NCBI GenBank assembly: GCA_022824465.1 | Contig: JAJDZV010000003.1 | Location: forward strand, 1-64,000 | Source: Anaerolineae bacterium | GTDB lineage: Bacteria; Chloroflexota; Anaerolineae; Aggregatilineales; Phototrophicaceae | Direction: 5' to 3' | Length of the DNA: 64,000 bases | Part shown: positions 9,332 through 18,701 of the stretch, piece after piece | Position numbering within the stretch: the stretch's first letter is position 1 | Layout: every line of letters starts with the position of its first letter | The notes under the pieces: generated by a model | Database searches by the model: none | What the model was told of the DNA's origin: nothing | Seen by the model: only the letters and a program-made list of their open reading frames with translations | Translations under genes and position numbers: made by a program

Positions 9332-10159
9332 ATGTATTCCATCTATCACTTTTTTGCTTATCTCGTGCATGTACGCGGACGTTTTCAGTTCGTGCCGAAT
9401 TTGACGAGATATCCGTTTCCTTCGCAGCCCATGTCCTATCAAGGCAAAGGTGACTTCCCATCGCTCGCGCTTCGCATGAATCCCGGTGGCGACCCGCCGG
9501 GCGGCGAGTTGATCGGACTAAAAAACAGTAGATCGTATTCTATACCGCTTTTCCGATCGCATGTCCCCTCTGGCGCGATGTCCATTGATTCATTAGGGCA
9601 TGACAAGGCAAATGAGATTTACAAGTCCATGAAAGCGGCTGGCGAAGAGGCGGAGTCAATGTTGGTTCGCGAAGTCTATTACTTGATTCGAGGCAAGCGT
9701 CTATGTTACACGAAGGTTTGTCTCGTGCACGGCAGCTTCTTTGAGACGGTCAAGACAGAGCAAGTCGTTCGGCTGGCGCTTGTTCAGGCCTTATCCGACT
9801 GTATGGGTGAAGACAAGCGGGCAATAAGTCCCGAACTAATGGATTTGCTTTCACGCGCGATGGCGCAAGAGGTCATTTCCCAACAGTTTCGCCGTGTCAA
9901 GAATGCATCAGTGGCCTTCAGGCTTGAAGTTGATACCGATGTCATCAAGAAAGCGAATATCTTGGATCCGGATTACTTTCCAGCGATAAGGGATGACACA
10001 ATCAATTTAATAATCCCATATGGTATGGATGAGGAGTTCCGTGAACGAAGACGGCATTTGAAGAGCGTGTTAACGAAAGAAGAATGGGCAGCGGCCCGAA
10101 AGCTGATCATAAAGCATCCGATGAATGGGGACTTCTTCGTCCTGAGCTACGCCTTGTAA
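9332..10159 (+). CDS. Hypothetical protein of the restriction-modification-like cassette
   Basis: Co-directional, directly downstream of the methyltransferase; contains NPGGDPPGGELIGLKNSRSYSIPLF. Confidence 0.6.
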   Translation: MYSIYHFFAYLVHVRGRFQFVPNLTRYPFPSQPMSYQGKGDFPSLALRMNPGGDPPGGELIGLKNSRSYSIPLFRSHVPSGAMSIDSLGHDKANEIYKSMKAAGEEAESMLVREVYYLIRGKRLCYTKVCLVHGSFFETVKTEQVVRLALVQALSDCMGEDKRAISPELMDLLSRAMAQEVISQQFRRVKNASVAFRLEVDTDVIKKANILDPDYFPAIRDDTINLIIPYGMDEEFRERRRHLKSVLTKEEWAAARKLIIKHPMNGDFFVLSYAL

Positions 10160-10214
10160 GACCCGCCCCATCGTTGGACAATACAGCCTAATCAGACCGC
10201 AGAAAGGTGCCCAA

Positions 10215-10529
10215 ATGAAAAAAGTATTCGTCGTCTACGCCACCGACAACGTCGGCACCGCCGTCCTCGAACCCATCCAAACCGGCGACCATGTCGGCTG
10301 CAACGGCGAGCGCAGCGACCTCGAAGTCATCGCCCAGGCTGACATCGCCTACGGGCACAAGATCGCGCTGATGGACATCGCCGCCGGCGACACCGTGCTC
10401 AAGTACGGCTTGAGCATCGGCTCGGCCAGTTGCGACATCAAAGCCGGCGACCACGTCCACACGCATAATGTCGAGAGCAATCGCGGCCGCGGCGATCTGG
10501 CTGAGCGCGTAACTGTGTCCGCCGAATGA
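10215..10529 (+). CDS. UxaA-family altronate dehydratase, N-terminal (SAF-domain) subunit
   Basis: 104 aa SAF-like; immediately upstream of the UxaA C-terminal domain protein; GDHVHTHNVESNRGRGDL. Confidence 0.85.
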   Translation: MKKVFVVYATDNVGTAVLEPIQTGDHVGCNGERSDLEVIAQADIAYGHKIALMDIAAGDTVLKYGLSIGSASCDIKAGDHVHTHNVESNRGRGDLAERVTVSAE

Positions 10530-10537
10530 AGGCGCGC

Positions 10538-10562
10538 TGTAGGGGCGACTTATCAAGTCGCC
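10538..10562. repeat. Dispersed palindromic repeat (family A)
   Basis: TGTAGGGGCGACTTATCAAGTCGCC. Confidence 0.65.
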
Positions 10563-10631
10563 TGCCGCGTATAGGGATTCACTGGCGCCACCCACCGGGT
10601 CGCCCGCAAACACCACAAGGAGAACATCAAA

Positions 10632-11804
10632 ATGTCACAATTCATGGGTTTCCACCGCCCCAACGGCGATGTCGGGATACGCAATCATGTATTGATTCTT
10701 TCGGGCACGGTTTATGCCAACACTGTCTGCGAGCGCGTCGCCGATACCATCCACGGCGCTGTGCCCATCGTGCATGCCAACGGCCGCTGTCAGGTGGCGC
10801 CCGACTTGCGCGTGACGCGGCGATTTCTGGCGGGCACGGCGATGAACCCGAATGTGGGCGCGGTGGTCATCATCGATCATTTCAAAGAAGAGGGCATGAC
10901 CGCCGAAGACCTGGCCGATGATATCGCGCCGACGGGAAAGCTAATCGCCACCGTGAACATCCGCGGCGAGGGCGGTTTCATCAGCGCGGTGGAGAAAGCC
11001 ACCCGCTATGCCCAGGATTTCGCGCGACGGATCAGTCTCTATCAACGCGACTTGGCGCCGATGAGCAAGATCCTATTCGGGACCGAATGCGGCACCTCCG
11101 ATACCACGTCTGGCTTGGCCAGCAACCCGGCTAACGGTCTCGCCGGCGAGCTACTGATCGCGCAGGGCGGGCGCATGTTGATGGCGGAATGCACCGAGTG
11201 GATGGGCTGCGAGAATTGGCTGACCGAGAAAGCCGCCAGCCCAGCGGTGGCGGAAGCGATCCTGGCTGGCGTGCGGCACATGGAAGCGCGGGCGCTTGCC
11301 AGCGGCGAGGACATCCGCGGCTCCCAGCCCACCGGCGACAATATGGCGGGCGGGCTGACCACCATCGAAGAGAAATCCATGGGCGCGGTCAAGAAAATCG
11401 GCGACAGCCCTATCATCGAATACCTCGAGATCGCCGAAGCGCCGACCAAGACCGAAGCAGGCAACTACGTCATGTACGGGCCGGGCATGGGCGCGGAGAG
11501 CATCAGCAGCATGGCGGCGGCCGGCTGCCAGGTGCTGACCTTCTGCACCGGCGGCGGCCACACCTCCAACCATCCCATCATGCCGACCATCAAAGTGACG
11601 GGCAATCGCGGCTCCTTCGAGCTGATGCGCGACACGGTCGATGTTGATGTCAGCGGCGTCTTCACCGATGAGATTACGCTGGCGGAAGCCGGGCGGATCG
11701 TCTACGACGAAGTGGCGCGGGTCTGCAGTGGCTATCTGACCAAATCCGAGGCGCTGCGCGACAACAACAGCTTCGCCATCCATCGTGTCGGTCCGAGCAT
11801 TTAA
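10632..11804 (+). CDS. UxaA-family altronate/galactarate dehydratase, C-terminal subunit
   Basis: GFHRPNGDVGIRNHVLIL, FGTECGTSDTTSGLASNPANG, FCTGGGHTSNHPIMPTIKVTGN. Confidence 0.9.
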   Translation: MSQFMGFHRPNGDVGIRNHVLILSGTVYANTVCERVADTIHGAVPIVHANGRCQVAPDLRVTRRFLAGTAMNPNVGAVVIIDHFKEEGMTAEDLADDIAPTGKLIATVNIRGEGGFISAVEKATRYAQDFARRISLYQRDLAPMSKILFGTECGTSDTTSGLASNPANGLAGELLIAQGGRMLMAECTEWMGCENWLTEKAASPAVAEAILAGVRHMEARALASGEDIRGSQPTGDNMAGGLTTIEEKSMGAVKKIGDSPIIEYLEIAEAPTKTEAGNYVMYGPGMGAESISSMAAAGCQVLTFCTGGGHTSNHPIMPTIKVTGNRGSFELMRDTVDVDVSGVFTDEITLAEAGRIVYDEVARVCSGYLTKSEALRDNNSFAIHRVGPSI

Positions 11805-11832
11805 CTTCCCATTCCCCACCAGATTGCGAACC

Positions 11833-11857
11833 GTCGGGGCGAGACACTGGCTCGCCC
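11833..11857. repeat. Dispersed palindromic repeat (family A)
   Basis: GTCGGGGCGAGACACTGGCTCGCCC. Confidence 0.6.
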
Positions 11858-12114
11858 GCTTGCGCTCGAGAATCTCACTAGCTTATACGCGAACATTTGG
11901 TCGCCCATTCCCTATCGTTTTCTGCTACCCTCGATATCATGAACACCGAGTCGCCTGTCCCGCAGGCAAGACCAAATCCGCGCTGCCTGACCTCTAATGC
12001 AGACTCTATCCCGCTCCCCCCCCTGTAGATACAGTATCTATATAGTTATGATTTTGCGCGCATTTCCGGGAGGCTTTAGCGAAGTTGACGGAACAGTGAT
12101 CCGCTAGCTGCATT

Positions 12115-13419
12115 GTGCTCGATCGCGACCGAAAAAGGATGGACGAGATGCAAGTCGAGATTCCCTACGGAATGAATCATCTGAGAGCTGAATTGCCGGG
12201 CGGCTATGCGCTTGAGTTTGTTCTGCCCCGCGAGCAAGCGTCCGCGGAAGACCCGGCGACCTTGGCGCTGCAAGCCGTTTACAATCCGCTCGGCGAAGTC
12301 AAGCCGCCGCGCGCCGGACAGACCGTCGCCATCGCCATCAACGACAAGACGCGCCCCGTGCCGCATGAGCATTTGTTGCCGCCGGTGCTGAATGGCATGC
12401 GCCATGCCGGCGTCCGCGCTGAGGATGTGCTCTTCATCATCGCGACCGGCACGCATCCGCGCATGGCGCCGGCCGAGTTCGGAAGCATTTTGCCCGAGGA
12501 GATTCTCAATACGTATCGCGTCGTCTGCCATGACGCGATTGACGAGGCGAATCTGACTCACCTGGGAGAAACGGCGCGCGGTACGCCGGTCTTCATCAAC
12601 AGCGACTACATGGCGGCCGATTATCGCATCGTCATCGGCAATATCGAGCCGCATCAGTTTCAGGGTTTCTCCGGCGGGGTCAAGAGCGCCGCGATTGGTT
12701 TGGCCGGCGAGCGCACGATCAATCACAATCACGCGATGATGCAAGAGGCTGGCGCTCGTCTGGGCGAATATCAGCGGAATCCGGCGCGGCAGGATGTGGA
12801 AGACATCGGGCGTCTGATCGGCATTGATTTCTGTGTGAACGCTATCTTGAACCGCGAAAAGCAGATCATCCGCGCTTTTGCCGGCGATGCCTATGCCGTA
12901 ATGCAGGCGGGCATACCCGAGGCGCGGGCTTTGTTTGAAGTCCCGGTGGCGGCGCCATTCGACCTGATGATCGCCTCGCCGGGCGGGCATCCCAAAGACA
13001 TCAACCTCTATCAGGCGCAGAAGGGCATGGCGCATGCCGCGCTGGCGACGCGCGCTGGCGGGCGGTTGATACTCTGCGCCGCCTGCCCCGAAGGCAGCGG
13101 CAACCGGGAATACGAATACTGGATGCGCCATCCGCGAATCCGCAACCACGATGACGTATTCGAGCGCTTCGCCCGCGACGGCTTCAAGGTGGGGCGGCAC
13201 AAGGCTTTTCAGGTCTCGCGCGATGCTTCCCGGGTGAGTGTGAGCCTGGTATCCGAGTTGGATGATGACCTGGCGCGGGACTTGCTGCTGCATCCACAGC
13301 CGGACTTGCAGGCGGCGATTGAGCGGGCGCTGAGCGAACTGCCTGGCGATGCGCGGGTTGGGGTGATGCCGGCGGCGAATTCGACGATGCCGGTGATAGC
13401 GCAGAAAGCAAGTGACTAA
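12115..13419 (+). CDS. Nickel-dependent lactate racemase (LarA / DUF2088) family protein
   Basis: AINDKTRPVPHE, IATGTHPRM, EPHQFQGFSGGVKSAAIGLAG, INHNHAMM. True start may be ATG 12139 or 12148. Confidence 0.85.
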   Translation: MLDRDRKRMDEMQVEIPYGMNHLRAELPGGYALEFVLPREQASAEDPATLALQAVYNPLGEVKPPRAGQTVAIAINDKTRPVPHEHLLPPVLNGMRHAGVRAEDVLFIIATGTHPRMAPAEFGSILPEEILNTYRVVCHDAIDEANLTHLGETARGTPVFINSDYMAADYRIVIGNIEPHQFQGFSGGVKSAAIGLAGERTINHNHAMMQEAGARLGEYQRNPARQDVEDIGRLIGIDFCVNAILNREKQIIRAFAGDAYAVMQAGIPEARALFEVPVAAPFDLMIASPGGHPKDINLYQAQKGMAHAALATRAGGRLILCAACPEGSGNREYEYWMRHPRIRNHDDVFERFARDGFKVGRHKAFQVSRDASRVSVSLVSELDDDLARDLLLHPQPDLQAAIERALSELPGDARVGVMPAANSTMPVIAQKASD

Positions 13420-13868
13420 TGGCTGATGCGGATTTGACGCAGGCCGAAGCTGACGAGCTAATGCGAATGGAGAAGCATCGTTTGGCCACCGATGCTGTTC
13501 CGTTTCCTGCACCGGGACTGAGTTTAACCATTGCATTGCGGTCGACGGACGGTCGCGAAGAGTTTCTGCTTGATGTGTGGCGCAGCGCCAAAAACGCGCG
13601 CAGGGCCAGGTTTCAGCTGCGGGCCAGACGGACGGTGATACTTGCTCGCATTGATCTCGGTGGGCAGCCTCATCACAACGAGAAAGACGAAACAGATTTT
13701 CCGGCGCTGCACCTCCACCTATATCGGGAAGGGTGGGGCAGTGACTGGGCGAGACCCGTGCCATCCGAGCACTTCACGACTTTGGACGACCATCATAGGA
13801 CGTTGGAGGAATTTATGATTTACTGTAACATAACTGCACCGCCCAAATTTCAGTGGGACTTGCTGTAA
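13419..13868 (+). CDS. Hypothetical protein (DUF6978-like)
   Basis: 149 aa ORF joined to the next gene by TAATG overlap; family assignment from memory of similar proteins. Confidence 0.6.
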   Translation: MADADLTQAEADELMRMEKHRLATDAVPFPAPGLSLTIALRSTDGREEFLLDVWRSAKNARRARFQLRARRTVILARIDLGGQPHHNEKDETDFPALHLHLYREGWGSDWARPVPSEHFTTLDDHHRTLEEFMIYCNITAPPKFQWDLL

Positions 13869-14638
13869 TGATTGCTGAGTTTCATGAGCTGAAGGAACTA
13901 TACTTTTCCTGGCTCAAAGAAAAGACCACGTTGGAAGCGATTGACGATTGGGTTGAGGTAACAACGCCCTTCCTTGATCGACACAATGACTATATGCAAA
14001 TCTACGTCAGACGCGAAGCAATGGGATACCGGCTGACGGACGACGGCTATACCATTAGCGACCTGGAAATGTCCGGCTGTCAGTTGGACACGCCTAAGCG
14101 GAAGAATCTCCTAGCAATGACGCTGCGGGGTTTTGGCGTGCAAAAGGACGCGAAGACTAACGAACTCTTTGTGACGGCCAGCAGTGGAGATTACCCCGCG
14201 CGAAAACACAATCTGATTCAAGCAATGCTTGCAGTCAATGACATGTTTTACTTGGCTTCGCCCCACATGGTTAGCTTCTTTCTGGATGATGTCGAGACTT
14301 GGCTCGAGTCTCACAACATTCGGTATTTTCCGGGCGTGAAATTGACTGGAGCCAGCGGGTTTGACCATCACTACGATTATGTTATACCGAAGTCAAGGTC
14401 GCGGCCTGAACGCGTGCTGCTAGGTATTAATCGCCCGGATCGCGCCAGCGTCGAGAGAACGGTCTTTGCATGGGAAGACACAAAGAGGGCGCGACGTACC
14501 GAAACGAGCGCGTTTGTACTCTTGAATGATGTAGAGCAGACTATCTCTGATAATGCCTTGTCCGCATTGCGAGCTTATCAAGTGACGCCAGTCCCCTGGT
14601 CCGACCGCGAATCGGTGCGCGAAGAACTCGCCGCCTGA
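13868..14638 (+). CDS. DUF1828/DUF1829-like protein
   Basis: Start at ATG 13868 (MIAEFHELKELYFSWLKEKTT), overlapping the upstream stop; VEVTTPFLDRHNDYMQIYVRRE.. YRLTDDGYTISDLEMSG resembles DUF1828, C-terminal part resembles DUF1829. Confidence 0.7.
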   Translation: MIAEFHELKELYFSWLKEKTTLEAIDDWVEVTTPFLDRHNDYMQIYVRREAMGYRLTDDGYTISDLEMSGCQLDTPKRKNLLAMTLRGFGVQKDAKTNELFVTASSGDYPARKHNLIQAMLAVNDMFYLASPHMVSFFLDDVETWLESHNIRYFPGVKLTGASGFDHHYDYVIPKSRSRPERVLLGINRPDRASVERTVFAWEDTKRARRTETSAFVLLNDVEQTISDNALSALRAYQVTPVPWSDRESVREELAA

Positions 14639-14641
14639 TTC

Positions 14642-15904
14642 ATGACAGAACCCGCCGACAGCCACCTGCGCCCCGCCGCGCGGATTGTAGTTGTCTGCTC
14701 GCTCTCGCTCTTCATCATCTTCGGCATTCGCCTGTCCTTCTCGGTCTTCTTCGCCGAATTCGTCCTGACTGAAGGCTGGAGCAACGAAGCCTCGGCGGCG
14801 ATCTTCAGTCTGAATATGCTCTTCTTCGCCTTGACTGCTCCGCTGGCCGGGCTGGCGCTCGATCATTATGGTCCGCGCCCGGTCTTCGGTCTGGGCGTCT
14901 GTTTGATGGCGGCCGGTCTGTGGCTGAGCAGCCGGGCGACCTCGCTGACTGATCTGATGCTGTCTTATGGCGTCATCGAAGGTTGTGGGCTGGGCATCAC
15001 CGGTTTGGGTCCGGTGGCGTCGGTGGTGGCGGGCTGGACGACGCCGGCCCAGCGTGGACGGGCAATTGGCATCGCTTTCGCCGGCACGGGCTTGGGCTCC
15101 TTGGTCTTCGTGCCGCTGACGAACTGGCTCATCACATTCTTCGACTGGCGCGGCGCTTATTTGGTTTTGTCGCTGATCTGCCTCATTGTGCTCATGCCGC
15201 TGATGGTGCTGGGATTGGAAAGACCCCCGTCGGAACGGAGCTTTCATGGTCGCTCGCTCCAACCGAAGACGCCCTGGCGCAGTTTGCTGCGGCAGCCGAC
15301 TTTCTGGGCGCTGCTGCTCGTGGGCTTGACGGCGCTGGGTCCGGTGCGGAGCTTGACCGTGCATCAGATCGCGGTTATGGAATCGGCGGGCATTGATCGG
15401 GCGACGGCGGCGAATGTGGTGGGCTTGGCTGGCTTGCTGACGAGCGGCAGTTTCATCGCTCTGGGCTGGGTGTCAGATCGCTTTGGGCGCGTGACTGCCT
15501 TCACCATTGGCGCGGCGGGTTTGCTCGGCGCGGTGGCTATGTTGCAATGGCTGCCCGCTGCGGATAGCGTTGTTCTCCTCATGTTTTATGCCTTGTTTTT
15601 CGCGCTTGGCGAAGGGACGCGCAGCAGTCAATCGACGGCGCTGGCCAGCGATGCCTTTCAGGGACAGGGCTTGGGCTTCATCAACGGGCTGATGGGCGGC
15701 ATGTTCGGCATCGGCGCGGCGCTGGGTCCCTGGCTGGTCGGCCGCCTGCGCGATGAGAGCGGCAGTTATGACAGCGGCTTGCTTGTGATTGTCGCGATGG
15801 TGCTGGCGTCGGTCCTCGCGTTTTGGTACGTGGCGCGTCGAGAAGTAGGCAAACGGGTAAGCTACCAGGTCGCATCTACAAATATCGGTAAGCCGGCAGA
15901 GTGA
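14642..15904 (+). CDS. MFS transporter
   Basis: 12-TM-like hydrophobic pattern; GWVSDRFGRVTAFT; 420 aa. Confidence 0.9.
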   Translation: MTEPADSHLRPAARIVVVCSLSLFIIFGIRLSFSVFFAEFVLTEGWSNEASAAIFSLNMLFFALTAPLAGLALDHYGPRPVFGLGVCLMAAGLWLSSRATSLTDLMLSYGVIEGCGLGITGLGPVASVVAGWTTPAQRGRAIGIAFAGTGLGSLVFVPLTNWLITFFDWRGAYLVLSLICLIVLMPLMVLGLERPPSERSFHGRSLQPKTPWRSLLRQPTFWALLLVGLTALGPVRSLTVHQIAVMESAGIDRATAANVVGLAGLLTSGSFIALGWVSDRFGRVTAFTIGAAGLLGAVAMLQWLPAADSVVLLMFYALFFALGEGTRSSQSTALASDAFQGQGLGFINGLMGGMFGIGAALGPWLVGRLRDESGSYDSGLLVIVAMVLASVLAFWYVARREVGKRVSYQVASTNIGKPAE

Positions 15905-17471
15905 GAAACTCGCTGAATTCGTCGGCGCGGATCATCTCGTCAAAAAGCTGCATCGCCAGTTGGAAGCGGCCGCTATCGAAGCGGTCAGCGCCGACTTCGC
16001 CGCGTATGGCGTCCATTTCTTCTTCCAGCAGCTTGCTATAGAGCGCGAGCGTAAGCGGACGGCCGTCAGCCAGTGTCGCGCTGTTGTGCAACCACTGCCA
16101 GACCTGGGCGCGGCTTATCTCGGCGGTGGCGGCGTCCTCCATCAAGTGATAGAGCGGCACGCAACCGTTGCCGCCGAGCCAGGCTTCCAGGTATTGGATG
16201 CCGACCTTCAGATTCAGACGGACGCCGTCTTCGGTGATATCGCCATCGCTGGGCTGCAGCAGGTCGGCGGCGGCGACGTTCACATCATCGCGCTGCCTCT
16301 CGACTTGATTGGCTGCCGGCATGTACTCGTCGAAGACCTCGGTCGCGATTTGGACCAAGCCCGGGTGAGCGACCCAGGTGCCATCGTGCCCTTCTTTCGC
16401 CTCGCGCAGTTTGTCGGCGCGGACTTTGTCCAGCGCGGCATGATTGCGTTCGGGGTCGTTGCGGATGGGGATTTGCGCTGCCATGCCGCCCATGGCGTGA
16501 GCGCCGCGGCGATGACAGACTTTGATGACATGCAGCGTATAGTTGCGCATGAAGGGGACGGTCATGGTGACCTCTGCGCGATCGGGAAGCAGATAATCTG
16601 CGTGATTGCGCAACTTCTTGATGTAGCTGAAGATATAATCCCAGCGGCCGCAATTCAAGCCGGCGGAGTGCTCGCGCAATTCGTAGAGGATCTCTTCCGC
16701 CTCGAAGACAGCGAGGATTGTCTCGATGAGCACGGTCGCTTTGATCGTGCCTTGGGGAATGCCGAGGGTGTTTTGTGCGTAAACAAAGACATCGTTCCAG
16801 AGGCGCGCTTCCAGGCGGCTCTCGAGTTTTGGCAGATAGAAATAAGGACCGGCGTCTCGCTCCAGAGCGGTATGAGCGTTGTGGAAGAAGTAAAGTCCGA
16901 AATCGAAGAGTCCGCCGGGGATGGGCGCGCCGTCGACGACGAAGTTGCGTTCGTCCAGGTGCCAGCCGCGCGGCCGCGCCATCAAAGTGGCTGTCGTTTC
17001 GTTGAGTTGATAGAAGCGGCCGTCGGGATTGGTGAAGGTGATGGAGCCGTCGACGGCGTCACGCAGGTTGATCTGCCCTTGGAGCATATTGTCCCAGGAA
17101 GGCGCGTTGGCGTCTTCGAAATCCGCCATGAAAACTTTGGCGCCGCAGTTGAGGGCGTTGATGACCATTTTGCGGTCGGTGGGACCGGTGATTTCGACGC
17201 GGCGGTCTTGCAGGCCTGCGGGAACGGGGGCGACCCGCCAGCTAGGGTCGTCGCGGATGGTGGCGGTTTCGGGCAGGAAATCAGGCAGTTCCCCGCTGTC
17301 GATGGCGGCTTGACGAGCTTCGCGAGCGCGCAGCAGTTGGTCGCGGCGGTTTGTATAGCGGCGAGCCAGGTCGGCAAGGAAGGCGCAGGCGTCCGCGCTG
17401 AGTATGGATTCGTATTCGGGTCGGATTTCGCCGCGGATGTCGATGTTGGCGGGGAGGTCGGGTTGGGTCAT
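15876..17471 (-). CDS. aceB: Malate synthase A
   Basis: FMADFEDANAPSWDNMLQGQINLRDAV, PRGWHLDE, YFYLPKLESRLEARLWNDVF, HAMGGMAAQIPI. Confidence 0.95.
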   Translation of the reverse strand: MTQPDLPANIDIRGEIRPEYESILSADACAFLADLARRYTNRRDQLLRAREARQAAIDSGELPDFLPETATIRDDPSWRVAPVPAGLQDRRVEITGPTDRKMVINALNCGAKVFMADFEDANAPSWDNMLQGQINLRDAVDGSITFTNPDGRFYQLNETTATLMARPRGWHLDERNFVVDGAPIPGGLFDFGLYFFHNAHTALERDAGPYFYLPKLESRLEARLWNDVFVYAQNTLGIPQGTIKATVLIETILAVFEAEEILYELREHSAGLNCGRWDYIFSYIKKLRNHADYLLPDRAEVTMTVPFMRNYTLHVIKVCHRRGAHAMGGMAAQIPIRNDPERNHAALDKVRADKLREAKEGHDGTWVAHPGLVQIATEVFDEYMPAANQVERQRDDVNVAAADLLQPSDGDITEDGVRLNLKVGIQYLEAWLGGNGCVPLYHLMEDAATAEISRAQVWQWLHNSATLADGRPLTLALYSKLLEEEMDAIRGEVGADRFDSGRFQLAMQLFDEMIRADEFSEFLTLPAYRYL

Positions 17472-17636
17472 CGGGAGATCTGCCTTGCTCAGCTAGTTAC
17501 GGTTTTGAATACAACTATAAGTGAAAAGCAGACGGGCGAATAGAGAATGTTGATTCTTATACCTGCAGAAAGTAAACGCTATTTTGACGGACAAGGCACT
17601 ACATCGGGTTTTGCTGTTTTATCTGATCTAGCGAGA

Positions 17637-18221
17637 TTACACGTCGAGTATATTGGCGTACTCGCGTAAACTAGTGGCTGTAGCTACAAGCTCTATTTCG
17701 GTTAGACTGTCAAGATATTCGCTGATGGTGCCCTTCATTCTTACGTGTCGTCCCCGGATCTTGCGTACAGCGGCACAGAATTTGCCTGGAAAGAGATCAA
17801 GGTGATTTGCCAGGAAGACATCGGGATGTTGCGCCTCTAAATCAAACTTGCTCATTATCTCTTTGGGAAAATCTTTCAAGTTGTACGTGACAATTACATC
17901 GCAGCCGCCGACAATTGCTGCGGCCAAAACGTGGCGATCGTTATTGTCGGGCAATTGCAACGAATCGATCATCATCTCGTAGCCGTCTATGAGCGCGTCT
18001 CTAGTCTTGGCATTCATTTGATCGCGTCTCTTTACCAAGCTTTCTAGCTGAATATCCGGGTGAATTCTCTGCACTGCTCTCATCCACTCGTCGTGTATAT
18101 CTTGTGTCCATTTTGCGCGAAATAGGTCATCTACTGCAAGCTGGACGAATAAGTCTGTCAACCGAATAGGAACTAGGACGTTGGCGTCGAGCAGAGCAGT
18201 GTATCGACGCCGGCTAGTCAT
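17637..18221 (-). CDS. PIN-domain toxin-like protein
   Basis: YTALLDANVLVPIRLTDLF, LPDNNDRHVLAAAIVGGCDVIVTYNLKDFP; overlaps the antitoxin gene by 8 nt. Confidence 0.88.
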   Translation of the reverse strand: MTSRRRYTALLDANVLVPIRLTDLFVQLAVDDLFRAKWTQDIHDEWMRAVQRIHPDIQLESLVKRRDQMNAKTRDALIDGYEMMIDSLQLPDNNDRHVLAAAIVGGCDVIVTYNLKDFPKEIMSKFDLEAQHPDVFLANHLDLFPGKFCAAVRKIRGRHVRMKGTISEYLDSLTEIELVATATSLREYANILDV

Positions 18222-18663
18222 AGAGTCCTAGTTCCTCAGCTTCCCGAACCATCTGATCAAGAATCGCTTCGCGTGCTCGGTCAATTCGTCGCTTGTAATC
18301 CAAAAGGTCATCCAAGCGAATACGACGATGCCTTCCAACTTTATGGAATGGAATCTCGTTCGCGTCGAGCAGCTTGACAAGATACGGTCGTGAAACATTT
18401 AGAATGTCCGCGGCCTCCATTGTAGTAAGTTCGGCGTGTCGAGGAATAATCGTCACCCCGTGCCCGGCAGCTAATGCCTCCATAACCCGTTGAATTAACG
18501 GGACGGCGATGGTAGGCACCTTGATCAATTGCTCTTCCGCCTTTTCGCTAACTAGGAACTCCAAAGGTTTGTGATCGCGAAGAAATGGAATAATCTTCGC
18601 ACTTGCTTCGCGAGCCAGATCTGAGTCCTCTGCAGTTGGCAGATCATAATTGTAGGCTACCAC
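18214..18663 (-). CDS. Excisionase/HTH-type antitoxin
   Basis: LTTMEAADILNVSRPYLVKLLDANEIPFHKVGRHRRIRLDDLLDYK; likely GTG start at 18663 preceded by GGGAG; track ORF extends to 18699. Confidence 0.85.
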   Translation of the reverse strand: MVAYNYDLPTAEDSDLAREASAKIIPFLRDHKPLEFLVSEKAEEQLIKVPTIAVPLIQRVMEALAAGHGVTIIPRHAELTTMEAADILNVSRPYLVKLLDANEIPFHKVGRHRRIRLDDLLDYKRRIDRAREAILDQMVREAEELGLYD

Positions 18664-18701
18664 TTTCGTCTCCCTTCTATTACAACTAGAACGTACCACA
18701 C

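Noticed and set aside
12076-13764. 562 aa ORF on the minus strand
   Set aside because: Antisense across the LarA-like gene and next ORF; Arg/His/Gln-rich low-complexity product without family motifs
15960-17543. 527 aa ORF on the plus strand
   Set aside because: Fully antisense to malate synthase, which has clear family motifs; composition (Val/Asp/Ala-rich) is typical of antisense frames in high-GC genes
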